64,000 bases of DNA from Brumimicrobium ulvae (GTDB taxonomy: Bacteria; Bacteroidota; Bacteroidia; Flavobacteriales_D; Crocinitomicaceae): positions 182,288-246,287 of the forward strand of contig NZ_CANNGT010000003.1 in NCBI RefSeq assembly GCF_947504225.1. The letters are read 5' to 3'. A program made the translations under genes and the position numbers. The first letter of the stretch is position 1, and each line of letters begins with the position of its first letter. Below the pieces are notes generated by a model, which made no database searches, was not told the DNA's origin, and saw only the letters and a list, made by a program, of their open reading frames with translations. This document shows, in pieces, positions 45,810-54,914 of this stretch.

Positions 45810-46964
45810 ATGAAAGATATTTCTATTTATTTTCAAAGCATATCAACAGAAGATAAATTCGAAAAAGAAATGCTGGGTAATTTTATCCAAGCAAATAAAA
45901 ATGGCGAATTCCCTGAAATAAAGAAAAAGGGAATCGCCCTGTTTTATGTCCCAGAATATAGAAACGATAAAAACAATTCGGATCAAGAGTTCATCAATGA
46001 TTTCAGAAGTCAACTCTATAAATTGCACCAAGGATTCAACTGGAATCACAATCTTTACGACCTAGGCACAATCATTCCCGGTAAAGAAATCGCTGATACA
46101 TTTCATGCCATCAGCACCGTTTGTCAAGAACTCATAAAGAACGACATCATCCCAGTTGTTATTGGAGGTTCACAAGACCTTACAAAAGCAATATACAATG
46201 CCTACGAAAAACTAGAGCAGTTGGTCAACCTTACCGCAATCGACAACCGATTAGACCTGGGAAGTGCTGAAGAAACAATAACACACGAAGGATGGTTAAG
46301 CCATGTTGTTTTACACAAGCCTTGCTATTTATTCAATTATGCTAATATTGGCGCGCAATCACATTATATCGCCAACAATACATTAGACCTATTCAACGAA
46401 CTCTATTTTGATATATGTAGACTCGGTGAAATCAGTCAATCCACACAGCTTGCGGAACCCTACATGAGAAATACTGACATACTCAGCATGGACCTAACAA
46501 GCATACGTGCCAGTGACTTGCAAAACAATTACTATTCAGCACCCAACGGATTATTTGCCAATGAAGCTTGTCAAATCTTGAGATACGCAGGGATCAGCGA
46601 CAAACTATCCAGTTTAGGAATATTCAATTACTATAGTAAGAATCACCTTGCGACAGATGAAATGGTCGCACAATTAATTTGGTACTTCAACGAAGGCTAC
46701 GCCAATCGAAAAGGCGACTTCCCAGTAGGCAGTAAAAAAACTTATACTAAGTTCAGGGTCTACCTAGAGGAACTCAACGAAGAGATTGTTTTCTACAAAA
46801 GCAATAAATCAGGACGTTGGTGGATTGAAGTTCCTTATCCAGGATCGAGAAATTCAAAATTCATGCGCCACCAGATGATTCCTTGCAGCTACGACACCTA
46901 TGAAGAAGCTATGAAAGGAGAAGTTCCAGACCTGTGGTGGAAGACTTATCAAAAATTAGTTTAA
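45810..46964 (+). CDS. Arginase-fold protein with degenerate metal site
   Basis: A 384-residue protein of the ureohydrolase (arginase/formiminoglutamase) superfamily, as judged from position-matched motifs: 'VIGGSQDLTKA' (117-127), 'AIDNRLDLG' (143-151) and 'ILSMDLTSIRASD' (224-236). In active enzymes these read GGDHS, DAHxD and SxDxDxxDP. Here the metal-binding histidines are Gln122 and Arg147, and one aspartate is Thr230, while Asp145, Asp149 and Asp228 remain, so binuclear Mn2+ catalysis is unlikely. Start at the ATG at 45810 rather than an upstream TTG. It lies 176 bp before the PorP/SprF-gldKLMN genes. Function is unknown. Confidence 0.78.
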   Translation: MKDISIYFQSISTEDKFEKEMLGNFIQANKNGEFPEIKKKGIALFYVPEYRNDKNNSDQEFINDFRSQLYKLHQGFNWNHNLYDLGTIIPGKEIADTFHAISTVCQELIKNDIIPVVIGGSQDLTKAIYNAYEKLEQLVNLTAIDNRLDLGSAEETITHEGWLSHVVLHKPCYLFNYANIGAQSHYIANNTLDLFNELYFDICRLGEISQSTQLAEPYMRNTDILSMDLTSIRASDLQNNYYSAPNGLFANEACQILRYAGISDKLSSLGIFNYYSKNHLATDEMVAQLIWYFNEGYANRKGDFPVGSKKTYTKFRVYLEELNEEIVFYKSNKSGRWWIEVPYPGSRNSKFMRHQMIPCSYDTYEEAMKGEVPDLWWKTYQKLV

Positions 46965-47140
46965 GTTTTACCCACGTCAAATTGTTGAAAACTTCATCAA
47001 ATCACAGATTTTATCAAAAAATTATTGAATAAGCATTTTATTTATTTCGTTTTTACATTTTTTTAACTACTTTAGTCGACTGATGGAGCAATGTAAAGCT
47101 CAATCACATGCATAAAACGTTGAAAAGAAGCAGTATAACT

Positions 47141-48067
47141 ATGAAAAGACTTTTACTTATTTCTATGCTATTATCCACCGGTATGTTCTATACATACGGG
47201 CAGCAGGATAAAATTCTGACACATTTTATTTTTGATAAAATGAGTATCAACCCTGGAGCAACAGGAGTTGGGATGAATCATCAGGTCTGTGGAACGATGA
47301 TCTACAGAAACCAATGGGACAAGTTCAACGGTGCTCCAAACTCTGTTTTGGTCAATGCAGAAGCGAACTTATCACAGTACTTCCCTAGTGCAGCAGGTAT
47401 TTCATTCTACCATGACGCAATTGGTTTTTCTAGACAAAACAACTTGACTTTAAACTATTCATACCATATGAATTTAAGCAATGGTGTCTTAGGATTAGGA
47501 GCAGCTCTTGGAATGGTAAGCTATGGAATGAGTCCTGTTTGGGTTACACCAGATGGAAATCCAAATGATGGTTCTTTACCGACTTCTACTTCACAAGCAA
47601 CATTTGATGCAAATTTCGGTCTTTACTATATGTCATATAGCGGTTGGTACGCAGGACTATCCTCTACACATCTACCAGCTATGGAGTTAGATGATTTAAA
47701 TTTCAACACAGCACGTCACTATTATGCTATGGGAGGTTACCGCATGGACAATGCATTCAATGTGAATCCATTATCTTTAGAAGGAAATGTATTAGTACGA
47801 TCGGACTTAAAACTTTTAAGTGCTGACATTAATGTACGTGCAATTTGGGACGACATGTTCTATGGTGGACTTACATTTAGAACATATGATGCTGTAGGAA
47901 TTATGGCGGGTCTTAACTGGAAATCATTTACATTCGGTTATTCTTATGATATTACTGTAAACAGAATATCTAGCATCTCAACAGGTTCACATGAGTTACT
48001 TGTGAAATACTGTTACCCATTGCCTCCTATTCCGATCACAAAGGCAAGAAACCCAAGGTATTTATAA
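47141..48067 (+). CDS. PorP/SprF-family type IX secretion protein
   Basis: Outer-membrane beta-barrel of the PorP/SprF family, which in T9SS helps attach or secrete cell-surface proteins. About 308 residues; the Met at 47141 begins a signal peptide ('MKRLLLISMLLSTGMFYTYG'), preferred to Met at 47108. The family start is visible in 'THFIFDKMSINPGATG', then alternating beta strands with aromatic ends. It heads the run to gldK, the same order as porP-porK-porL-porM-porN of Porphyromonas gingivalis. Many PorP/SprF paralogues exist, so the exact orthologue is uncertain. Confidence 0.85.
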   Translation: MKRLLLISMLLSTGMFYTYGQQDKILTHFIFDKMSINPGATGVGMNHQVCGTMIYRNQWDKFNGAPNSVLVNAEANLSQYFPSAAGISFYHDAIGFSRQNNLTLNYSYHMNLSNGVLGLGAALGMVSYGMSPVWVTPDGNPNDGSLPTSTSQATFDANFGLYYMSYSGWYAGLSSTHLPAMELDDLNFNTARHYYAMGGYRMDNAFNVNPLSLEGNVLVRSDLKLLSADINVRAIWDDMFYGGLTFRTYDAVGIMAGLNWKSFTFGYSYDITVNRISSISTGSHELLVKYCYPLPPIPITKARNPRYL

Positions 48068-48175
48068 GAAATTTAAAAAAATCTGTAACCATTTACAACG
48101 CTTTACCGTTATAATAATCCCAAGTATGTTGATCCTGTAGAAAGTTATTGGAGATTCGGAAAGCAAAAACGAGGT

Positions 48176-49723
48176 ATGATGAAGAAATTATTAATTATTG
48201 GTTTAATCGGGTTAATACTTGGATCTTGTAGTACAAGGTCAGGTCATTTAACTGGAGTACTAGGTAGACAAGTGTACTACCCAGAAATACCCTTAGGAAT
48301 GGTCTACATTCCATCAGGTTCCTATATAATGGGGCAGAACGATCAAGACGTTCCATTTATGCATCAAACAGTTGCAAAAACGGTTTCTGTTCAGGCTTTC
48401 TATATGGACCAAACAGAAATCACAAATAACGAATACCGTCAGTTTGTATACTGGGTAAGAGACTCTATTGCTCGTCGTACGATATATGAAAATATTGAAG
48501 AAGACGAAGAAGCGGATCGTTACATTAATTATCGTGATGAATATTACGATGAAGGAATTATGGAATGGGTAGAATATGAATCAAGTGATCGTTTTCAGAA
48601 CCTTGATAATTTCTCTTTAAACTGGGACAGATCATTTTCTTATGATGACCCAATGTTAGTTCCATTATTATCGGAGATGTATTATCCATCTGCTGAGCGT
48701 TTCTACAAAAGAAAAGAGATCGATACACGTAAGTTAAACTTTAAGTATTACTGGATTGACATCGTAGAAGCTGCGCGTAGAGGTAAGGTACATATTAAAC
48801 AAGACGGATATGATTATCAAGGAAACAAAATTGATAATGACCACCGTGAGTTACGTACACCCGATCATCCTTTCACGAAAGAAAAGCAAGGTCAAGATTT
48901 AGATATGGGTCACCCAAACAAACTTGGTCAAAACAATGCGATTAGAGGTCACGAAAACAGACAACGTTTTATTATCGATGAAACGATTAATGTTTACCCA
49001 GATACACTTTGTTGGGTTAGAGACTTCACTTACTCTTTCAATGATCCAATGACAAACATGTACTTCTGGCATCCCGCTTATGATAACTACCCAGTAGTTG
49101 GAGTAACTTGGACACAAGCAAAAGCATTCAACGTTTGGAGAACACAATTATTAAATAGCTGGTTGCAGTCAATGGGAGAAATTTATGTAAACGACTTCCG
49201 TTTACCGACAGAAGCTGAATGGGAAAGAGCATCTCGTGGTGACCTAGAACTATCTCAATACCCTTGGGGTGGTCCATACATCAGAAACTCTTCAGGGTGT
49301 TTCTTAGGTAACTTTAAACCAATGAGAGGTCGTTACTTTGAAGACGGAGGTTTCCATACTGTAAAGGCATTCTCTTACAATCCGAATGGTTGGGGTCTGT
49401 ACTGTATGGCTGGAAACGTATCAGAGTGGTGTGAAACAGCTTATGATGAGTCTATGTACGAAATGTCACATGACTTAAACCCAGAATACCGTTACAATGC
49501 TATGGATTGGGATCCACCGTCAATGAAGCGTAAAGTTATACGTGGAGGTTCATGGAAAGACATTGGCTACTATTTACAGAACAGTACACGAACTTATGAA
49601 TATAGAGATACTGCGAAATCTTACATTGGATTTAGATCAGTAGCAACTCACCTAGGAAGAGGTGGTAGAGATTTCTCTAAAGAAGGTGGTGAAGAATTAG
49701 ACCAAGATCTTCAATTGAGATAA
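48176..49723 (+). CDS. gldK: T9SS/gliding lipoprotein GldK (PorK)
   Basis: Outer-membrane-associated lipoprotein that forms the periplasmic ring of the T9SS with GldN. 515 residues with lipobox 'LGSC' (Cys18) and a formylglycine-generating-enzyme (FGE-sulfatase) fold: 'MVYIPSGSYIMGQND' near 43, 'VGVTWTQAKAFNVW' and 'LPTEAEWERASRG' in the middle, and 'VIRGGSWKD...GFRSV' near the end. An acidic stretch ('EEDEEADRY') interrupts the N-terminal part. It is followed by gldL (63 bp) in the same orientation. Confidence 0.95.
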   Translation: MMKKLLIIGLIGLILGSCSTRSGHLTGVLGRQVYYPEIPLGMVYIPSGSYIMGQNDQDVPFMHQTVAKTVSVQAFYMDQTEITNNEYRQFVYWVRDSIARRTIYENIEEDEEADRYINYRDEYYDEGIMEWVEYESSDRFQNLDNFSLNWDRSFSYDDPMLVPLLSEMYYPSAERFYKRKEIDTRKLNFKYYWIDIVEAARRGKVHIKQDGYDYQGNKIDNDHRELRTPDHPFTKEKQGQDLDMGHPNKLGQNNAIRGHENRQRFIIDETINVYPDTLCWVRDFTYSFNDPMTNMYFWHPAYDNYPVVGVTWTQAKAFNVWRTQLLNSWLQSMGEIYVNDFRLPTEAEWERASRGDLELSQYPWGGPYIRNSSGCFLGNFKPMRGRYFEDGGFHTVKAFSYNPNGWGLYCMAGNVSEWCETAYDESMYEMSHDLNPEYRYNAMDWDPPSMKRKVIRGGSWKDIGYYLQNSTRTYEYRDTAKSYIGFRSVATHLGRGGRDFSKEGGEELDQDLQLR

Positions 49724-49786
49724 TCGTAATAACAAGTAAATTATAAACAAACAAATAAATCGTTAAACCCTTAAAAATTAAAAACT

Positions 49787-50611
49787 ATGAAACCAGGAAG
49801 TAAAGGATGGAAAAATTTTATGGCTAAACTCTATGGTATTGGAGCGGCAGTAGTAATACTTGGAGCCTTATTTAAAATTATGCACTGGCCAGGGGCTGGT
49901 CCAATGTTGGTTGTAGGACTAGGAACTGAAGCAATTATTTTCGTTTTCTCAGCCTTTGAACCAATTCATGAAGACCCAAATTGGGAGTTAGTATACCCAG
50001 AATTAGCATTAGGTAATGATGAGGATTTTGATCCATCCGAATTACAAGCTTCTAGAAGAGGTGGCGGAGGTAACAGTGGATCTGGAATTACTGGAGAACT
50101 TGACAAGATGCTTGAAGAAGCAAACATTGATAGCGAACTATTGACTCGTTTAGGAGATGGAATGCGTGCTTTAGGAGACAATGCAGCACAATTGAAAGGT
50201 GTTACATCTGCAGCTGCTGCAACAGACTCTTATGTAGACAGTTTACAATCAGCATCTGATAAAGTAGCGAAACTATCTGAATCTTATGAAAGAGCTTCTG
50301 TAGCTATTTCTGGAATGACATCTTCTACTGAAGAAGGTCAATCTTTCGGAGAACAAATGCAAAAAGTTTCTAAAAACCTTGCTGCATTAAACAATGTATA
50401 CGAATTACAATTAAAAGGTTCTTCTGCACATCTTGAGGCAACTGAGAAGTTCCAAGGTCAAGTTACTGATATGATGCAAAATCTTTCAGCATCTGTTGAA
50501 GACACTAAAATATACAAAGAAAATATGTCTATGTTAGCTAAGAACTTAACGGACTTAAATAATGTTTATGGTAACATGCTAAAAGCAATGACTGTTAGAG
50601 ATAACGGTTAA
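49787..50611 (+). CDS. gldL: T9SS/gliding motor subunit GldL (PorL)
   Basis: Cytoplasmic-membrane subunit of the GldLM proton-driven rotary motor. 274 residues with two N-terminal helices (about 12-33 and 38-57). The residues known to matter in Flavobacterium johnsoniae can be placed: Tyr16, Lys30, His33, Glu48 in helix 2 ('GLGTEAIIFVFSAFEP') and Glu58. The loop between the helices is about four residues shorter than I recall for F. johnsoniae. The C-terminal 180 residues are a long coiled-coil/helical cytoplasmic tail. Confidence 0.96.
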   Translation: MKPGSKGWKNFMAKLYGIGAAVVILGALFKIMHWPGAGPMLVVGLGTEAIIFVFSAFEPIHEDPNWELVYPELALGNDEDFDPSELQASRRGGGGNSGSGITGELDKMLEEANIDSELLTRLGDGMRALGDNAAQLKGVTSAAAATDSYVDSLQSASDKVAKLSESYERASVAISGMTSSTEEGQSFGEQMQKVSKNLAALNNVYELQLKGSSAHLEATEKFQGQVTDMMQNLSASVEDTKIYKENMSMLAKNLTDLNNVYGNMLKAMTVRDNG

Positions 50612-50676
50612 ATCAACTAATGAACATATCGTTCTAAACATTAATTAATAAATTAATTCTTAAAAATTAACTAAAC

Positions 50677-52377
50677 ATGGCAGGAGGAAAAGAAACCCCA
50701 AGACAGAAGATGATCGGGATGATGTATCTCGTACTGACTGCTCTTTTGGCACTAAACGTTTCAAAAGAGATCATTGCCGCTTTTGTTACCATTAATGATA
50801 AGCTCGACACTAGTGGTGAGGTTATTAAAAGAGGAACAAGTTCCACTTATGGTATATTTGATAATAAAAGAGCAGCAATTAACGCGCAAAAAGGTGACAC
50901 TAAAGTCATCGATTTATGGCAAGGAAAGGCCATGAACTTAAATAAAAGAACAAAACAAATTATTCACTTTATACTTTCCGAATCTAATGATATGATTCAA
51001 AAGGTAGAGGGAAAAGATTGGATTTTAGAAAATGATGATGATGGTAATATTTTAGAACTTAAGTCATTATTAGAGATCCAAGCAATGGATAATTATGATG
51101 TTCCAACTGAGCTTTTCATTGGAGGTAATCCAATGAAACCTAAAGCGAGAGGTTTAGCAATTATAGACTCTATTCACGCATATAGAAACTATGTAGCAGA
51201 GCAAATGGCCAACTATAAAGTTGGAGAGAAGGTTTGGTCTTTTACTGCTCCGGAGGACACAACAGGGCTACCAGAAGCTTTACAAACTGTAAACCCTGAA
51301 GATAGAGACAAGATTGAACAATTTTACCGCTCAATGACAATAGATAAAGAAGTTGAAGTAAAAGATGCTGGTAAAACGAAAATGATGCCTTGGCCATCAG
51401 CAATGTTTGACCACGCTCCTATCGTTGCAGCTGCAGCAATGTTTACTGCTTTAAAAGTAGACGTTTTAAATGCTGAGAGTTCAGCGGCTGACTTTATGTT
51501 ATCTAAGGTTGATGCACCAACATTTAACTTTAACAAAATTGACCCTTTAGCTTTTGCTAGAACTGGGTATGTTAATGCAGGTGATTCATTAGATTTAAAT
51601 GTAATGATTGCAGCTTATGACTCTTCTGATGTTCCAAGAATTAAATATGGTATCAATGATACTATTCCTGCAAATTGGAAAGAAACTGAGGGAACAATCA
51701 ATTTAGAAACCAGCACTCCTGGTAACTATAGAGTGAAAGGTCAGATTGGTGTTAAAGAAAAAGGTGAAATCAGCTGGAAAAACTGGGATTTCAACTATAC
51801 TGTAGGAAAGCCTTCAGGAACCGTTTCCCTACCTGAAATGAACGTATTGTACCGTGGGTATAATAATAAAGTTGAAGGTGCTGCTTCAGGATTCCCAACG
51901 TATAGCTTATCAGGGGCGAATAACGTAAGTGTAACTAAATCTGGTACTGGATATATTGCAAAACCAGGTAGTGGTCGTGAAGCAACGATTAATATTGCTG
52001 GAGTTGCTGAAGATGGTTCATCAACTAGTTTAGGAAGCTTTAAGTTCCGTGTTGCTAACTTACCAAAACCTTCGATCTCTCTTGGTCGTATTGGTGATGG
52101 TGAAACAGCTACTTCGGCGCAGTTAAGAGCTGCAAATAGATTATTTGCAGGTTATCCACCAGAAATTCCATTGAACGCGAAGTTCTCTGTGGTTTCTTGG
52201 GAGGTTAACGTTTCTGGAGCACCTAGACCTGAAAAAGGAACTGGATCCAACTTAAGCGGTGGCGCAAAAAGAATAATCGCAAACGCAAAATCAGGAGCTT
52301 TAATTTCTATTGTAACGAGATATAAAGGCCCAGGTGGACAAATACGACGTCAAGGTGCTGTATTTACAGTAAGATAA
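50677..52377 (+). CDS. gldM: T9SS/gliding motor subunit GldM (PorM)
   Basis: Inner-membrane protein with one helix near the N-terminus ('MIGMMYLVLTALLALNVS', about 11-28) that sits in the GldL ring. Its large periplasmic domains (about 220-566) reach to the GldKN ring and transmit torque. 566 residues, somewhat longer than the commonest ~515. The periplasmic part has the GldM domain features ('PSGTVSLPEMNVLYRGYNN' and the C-terminal 'GGAKRIIANAKSGALISI'). The leader has a run TTAAAAATTAA six bases before the ATG. Confidence 0.96.
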   Translation: MAGGKETPRQKMIGMMYLVLTALLALNVSKEIIAAFVTINDKLDTSGEVIKRGTSSTYGIFDNKRAAINAQKGDTKVIDLWQGKAMNLNKRTKQIIHFILSESNDMIQKVEGKDWILENDDDGNILELKSLLEIQAMDNYDVPTELFIGGNPMKPKARGLAIIDSIHAYRNYVAEQMANYKVGEKVWSFTAPEDTTGLPEALQTVNPEDRDKIEQFYRSMTIDKEVEVKDAGKTKMMPWPSAMFDHAPIVAAAAMFTALKVDVLNAESSAADFMLSKVDAPTFNFNKIDPLAFARTGYVNAGDSLDLNVMIAAYDSSDVPRIKYGINDTIPANWKETEGTINLETSTPGNYRVKGQIGVKEKGEISWKNWDFNYTVGKPSGTVSLPEMNVLYRGYNNKVEGAASGFPTYSLSGANNVSVTKSGTGYIAKPGSGREATINIAGVAEDGSSTSLGSFKFRVANLPKPSISLGRIGDGETATSAQLRAANRLFAGYPPEIPLNAKFSVVSWEVNVSGAPRPEKGTGSNLSGGAKRIIANAKSGALISIVTRYKGPGGQIRRQGAVFTVR

Positions 52378-52397
52378 AAAGATAAAAAAGTAATATC

Positions 52398-53405
52398 ATG
52401 AAGAATTTAGTGCTATGTACAATATTGATTTTTAGCTTGAGTACTTTTGCTCAAGAAATCAATGGTGGTCCGATTAACAGCCGTACAAAAACGGGAGTTA
52501 TTGATGGGGTCTACCTTAAATCGAACATCCCTACTAAACGCCTTATTCCTTATGAGCATGTGCGTGAAGCAGATGTTATTTGGAGTAAACGTGTTTGGAG
52601 AGCAATAGACCTTCGTGAGAAAATCAATCGTCCACTGTACTACCCTTTGGATGAGTTCACCAACCCAGACCCGGAAACTGGTGAAGTGGATTGGATTCGT
52701 AACGACAACAGATGGAGTTTATGGACAATCATGCGTCAACATATTCTTTCAGGAGATTTGACTGTTTATTCAGATTATAACCCTGTAAGAAACTCTGTTA
52801 AGGATGGTGATATGTTCAAATACCCTATCATGCCTGAACCAGGTAAGAATTATTCAACAGACTCTGTTTATAGAGAGGACTTGTTATACTATCTTGCTAA
52901 ATTAGGTCCTGAACCTATTGATCCATTATTGAATCAGTATCAAGAAGATTCAATGGACGTTAATGGGAATTTCGTATACCCTCCGAGAGATACACTTTGG
53001 TTTACCTCTAAGGACATTATTCAGTACCGTTTAAAAGAAGATTGGTTCTTTGATAAGCAAAGATCAGTTTTAGATGTTAGAATTCTTGGAATTGCACCTG
53101 TGCGTTATGACAAGGATGACAACGGAACGATTCAAGGTACACATACTATGTTCTGGTTGTACTTCCCTACGGATTGTCGTTATGTATTTAACAACTACTT
53201 CGTTTATAACGAAAGTAACGGGGCGAGATGGATGAGTTTTGATGATTACTTTATGAAACGTAGATTCAGCTCTTTTATCTATAAAGAAGAAAACGTGTAT
53301 GACAGAAGTGTAGAGAAATACCGTGTTGGTGTTGACGCATTGATGGAGTCACAAAGAATTACTGAAGAAATTAGAATACTCGAACACGACGTTTGGAGTT
53401 ACTAG
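52398..53405 (+). CDS. gldN: T9SS/gliding protein GldN (PorN)
   Basis: Periplasmic partner of GldK in the T9SS ring. 335 residues with a signal peptide (cleaved after 'FSLSTFAQ', about residue 18) and the GldN family pattern 'DVIWSKRVWRAIDLREKINRP' near 57 and 'LTVYSDYN' near 115, with 'GIAPVRYDKDD' in the C-terminal third. It starts 20 bp after gldM and ends the operon before a clear terminator. Confidence 0.95.
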   Translation: MKNLVLCTILIFSLSTFAQEINGGPINSRTKTGVIDGVYLKSNIPTKRLIPYEHVREADVIWSKRVWRAIDLREKINRPLYYPLDEFTNPDPETGEVDWIRNDNRWSLWTIMRQHILSGDLTVYSDYNPVRNSVKDGDMFKYPIMPEPGKNYSTDSVYREDLLYYLAKLGPEPIDPLLNQYQEDSMDVNGNFVYPPRDTLWFTSKDIIQYRLKEDWFFDKQRSVLDVRILGIAPVRYDKDDNGTIQGTHTMFWLYFPTDCRYVFNNYFVYNESNGARWMSFDDYFMKRRFSSFIYKEENVYDRSVEKYRVGVDALMESQRITEEIRILEHDVWSY

Positions 53406-53423
53406 AGTTCTAAATCATATCTG

Positions 53424-53457
53424 AAGCCGCATAGTTTAATCGCTGTGCGGCTTTTTT
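53424..53457 (+). terminator. Terminator of the gldKLMN operon
   Basis: Stem AAGCCGCATAG/CTGTGCGGCTT (one wobble) with an eight-base loop, followed by six T. Confidence 0.88.
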
Positions 53458-53501
53458 AGTTTTATTCACCAACGAATTAAATGTGATTAATACAAATTCA
53501 C

Positions 53502-53509
53502 TACCTTTG
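53502..53509 (+). promoter_or_regulatory. -7 promoter element of the ferredoxin gene
   Basis: A perfect TACCTTTG, 15 bp before the ATG; no -33 TTG is seen. Confidence 0.5.
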
Positions 53510-53524
53510 TGTAAAATTTAAATC

Positions 53525-53851
53525 ATGGAAGGAAATAACATTGTCGTAAATATTATTGATCGTGAAGGAGAGAAACATGAATTGATTGCTCCCACAGATA
53601 TGAACATGAATGTTATGGAACTTTGTAAGTCATACGAATTACCCGTAGAAGGAATTTGCGGTGGAATGGCGATGTGCGCTTCTTGCCAATGCTACTTAGA
53701 ATCTGATCATGAATTAGAAGAACAAAGTGATGCAGAATTAGATATGTTGGATCAAGCATTCTTTGTAGAAGACAATAGCAGACTTGGTTGTCAGATTGAA
53801 ATCACGGAAGCAATAGATCAAATCGTATTACGATTGGCTCCTGAGGCATAA
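53525..53851 (+). CDS. fdx: 2Fe-2S ferredoxin, adrenodoxin type
   Basis: A 108-residue electron carrier. The cluster ligands are Cys45, Cys51, Cys54 and Cys89 ('GICGGMAMCASCQC', 'LGCQI'), the spacing of adrenodoxin/ISC-type ferredoxins. Two extra cysteines (34 and 56) are unlikely to bind the cluster. It is outside an isc operon and stands alone between the gld operon and nadE. Its redox partner is unknown; iron-sulfur assembly or a P450-like system are typical. Confidence 0.9.
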   Translation: MEGNNIVVNIIDREGEKHELIAPTDMNMNVMELCKSYELPVEGICGGMAMCASCQCYLESDHELEEQSDAELDMLDQAFFVEDNSRLGCQIEITEAIDQIVLRLAPEA

Positions 53852-54130
53852 ATCAAGTCAAACTTAACTCCTAAAGACTGAGAGTGAAAGTGCAATTCCA
53901 TAGATTTAGATTAAAATAAAATTATCTAAGTGTAAAATAAATAGTCATTTGAGGTTAGATATTAGACTTATTGTCTAACAACTGATAAGTTTTCTTTGTA
54001 AGCTTAAGCGATACGCACTAATCCCGGAGCCAATTGAAGGCATAGTTATAACATTTTCTAAGACCTATAAAGCCTTTGCCCTACTCCATATCAAAACAAT
54101 AAGTAAATCGTGAACATGGATAAATCAAGC

Positions 54131-54913
54131 TTATTTTATCCCACTGAGATCACACACAGGGATTGGATTCATCTTGTGTTGATTGATTTTATGCAAATGC
54201 GTATAAATGGCCATAACCTCCTTTTGACGTTCTGTCAATTCAGATTCCTCACCGTTAAAGTTCATCACAAACTCTAACTCATCATAACTTGCACCAATTT
54301 GATCTTCATCATTGCGTTCGTCGCCCCAAAGTCCATCGGTTGGTTTGGCCTTAAGAATCTCTTCAATAACTCCTAAATGATTGGCCAATTTAAAAACTTC
54401 AGATTTTAATAAATCTCCGATAGGATTCAGATCTACTCCCCCATCTCCGTATTTAGTAAAGAAACCAATACCAAAATCTTCGATTTTATTCCCCGTTCCA
54501 GTTACCAGCAATTGATTGGCTTGCCCAACTGCATACAAGGCAGTCATCCTTAATCTTGCTCTTGAATTGGCCATAGCCAAAGCATTCTCTGCAGAGTATT
54601 CTGGAACTGATTTTGTAAATGCATCAAAGGTTGATGTTAAATTCACTTCCAAACCTCTTACATTAGGATAAGTGTCCTCTAAGACTTTAATTTGATTTTG
54701 TGCCCTTTTATACTCAGAACTGGCTTGCCGAATAGGCATATTCAAAAGAATAACTTCTTTCCCTGTACGAGCAACAAGCGAAGACACCAAAGCAGAATCA
54801 ACACCTCCTGATACACCAACAACAAAACCTTTGACGGGTATATCTTCTATATAAGTATTAAGCCAGTCAATAATATGACTGGCTATTTTTTCACAATTTA
54901 ATTCTGGCATCAA
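54131..54913 (-). CDS. nadE: Ammonia-dependent NAD+ synthetase
   Basis: Last step of NAD+ synthesis: amidates deamido-NAD+ with ATP and ammonia. 260 residues without the glutaminase domain. The ATP pyrophosphatase loop is 'SGGVDS' (35-40), and 'GTGNKIEDFGIGFFTKYGDG' and 'KPTDGLW' are conserved NadE segments. Two Met codons begin the frame. Its stop side lies after 280 bp of non-coding DNA; its start is one base from the beta-barrel gene stop. Proximity of nadE to gldB/gldC is also known in Flavobacterium. Confidence 0.94.
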   Translation of the reverse strand: MMPELNCEKIASHIIDWLNTYIEDIPVKGFVVGVSGGVDSALVSSLVARTGKEVILLNMPIRQASSEYKRAQNQIKVLEDTYPNVRGLEVNLTSTFDAFTKSVPEYSAENALAMANSRARLRMTALYAVGQANQLLVTGTGNKIEDFGIGFFTKYGDGGVDLNPIGDLLKSEVFKLANHLGVIEEILKAKPTDGLWGDERNDEDQIGASYDELEFVMNFNGEESELTERQKEVMAIYTHLHKINQHKMNPIPVCDLSGIK

Positions 54914-54914
54914 T

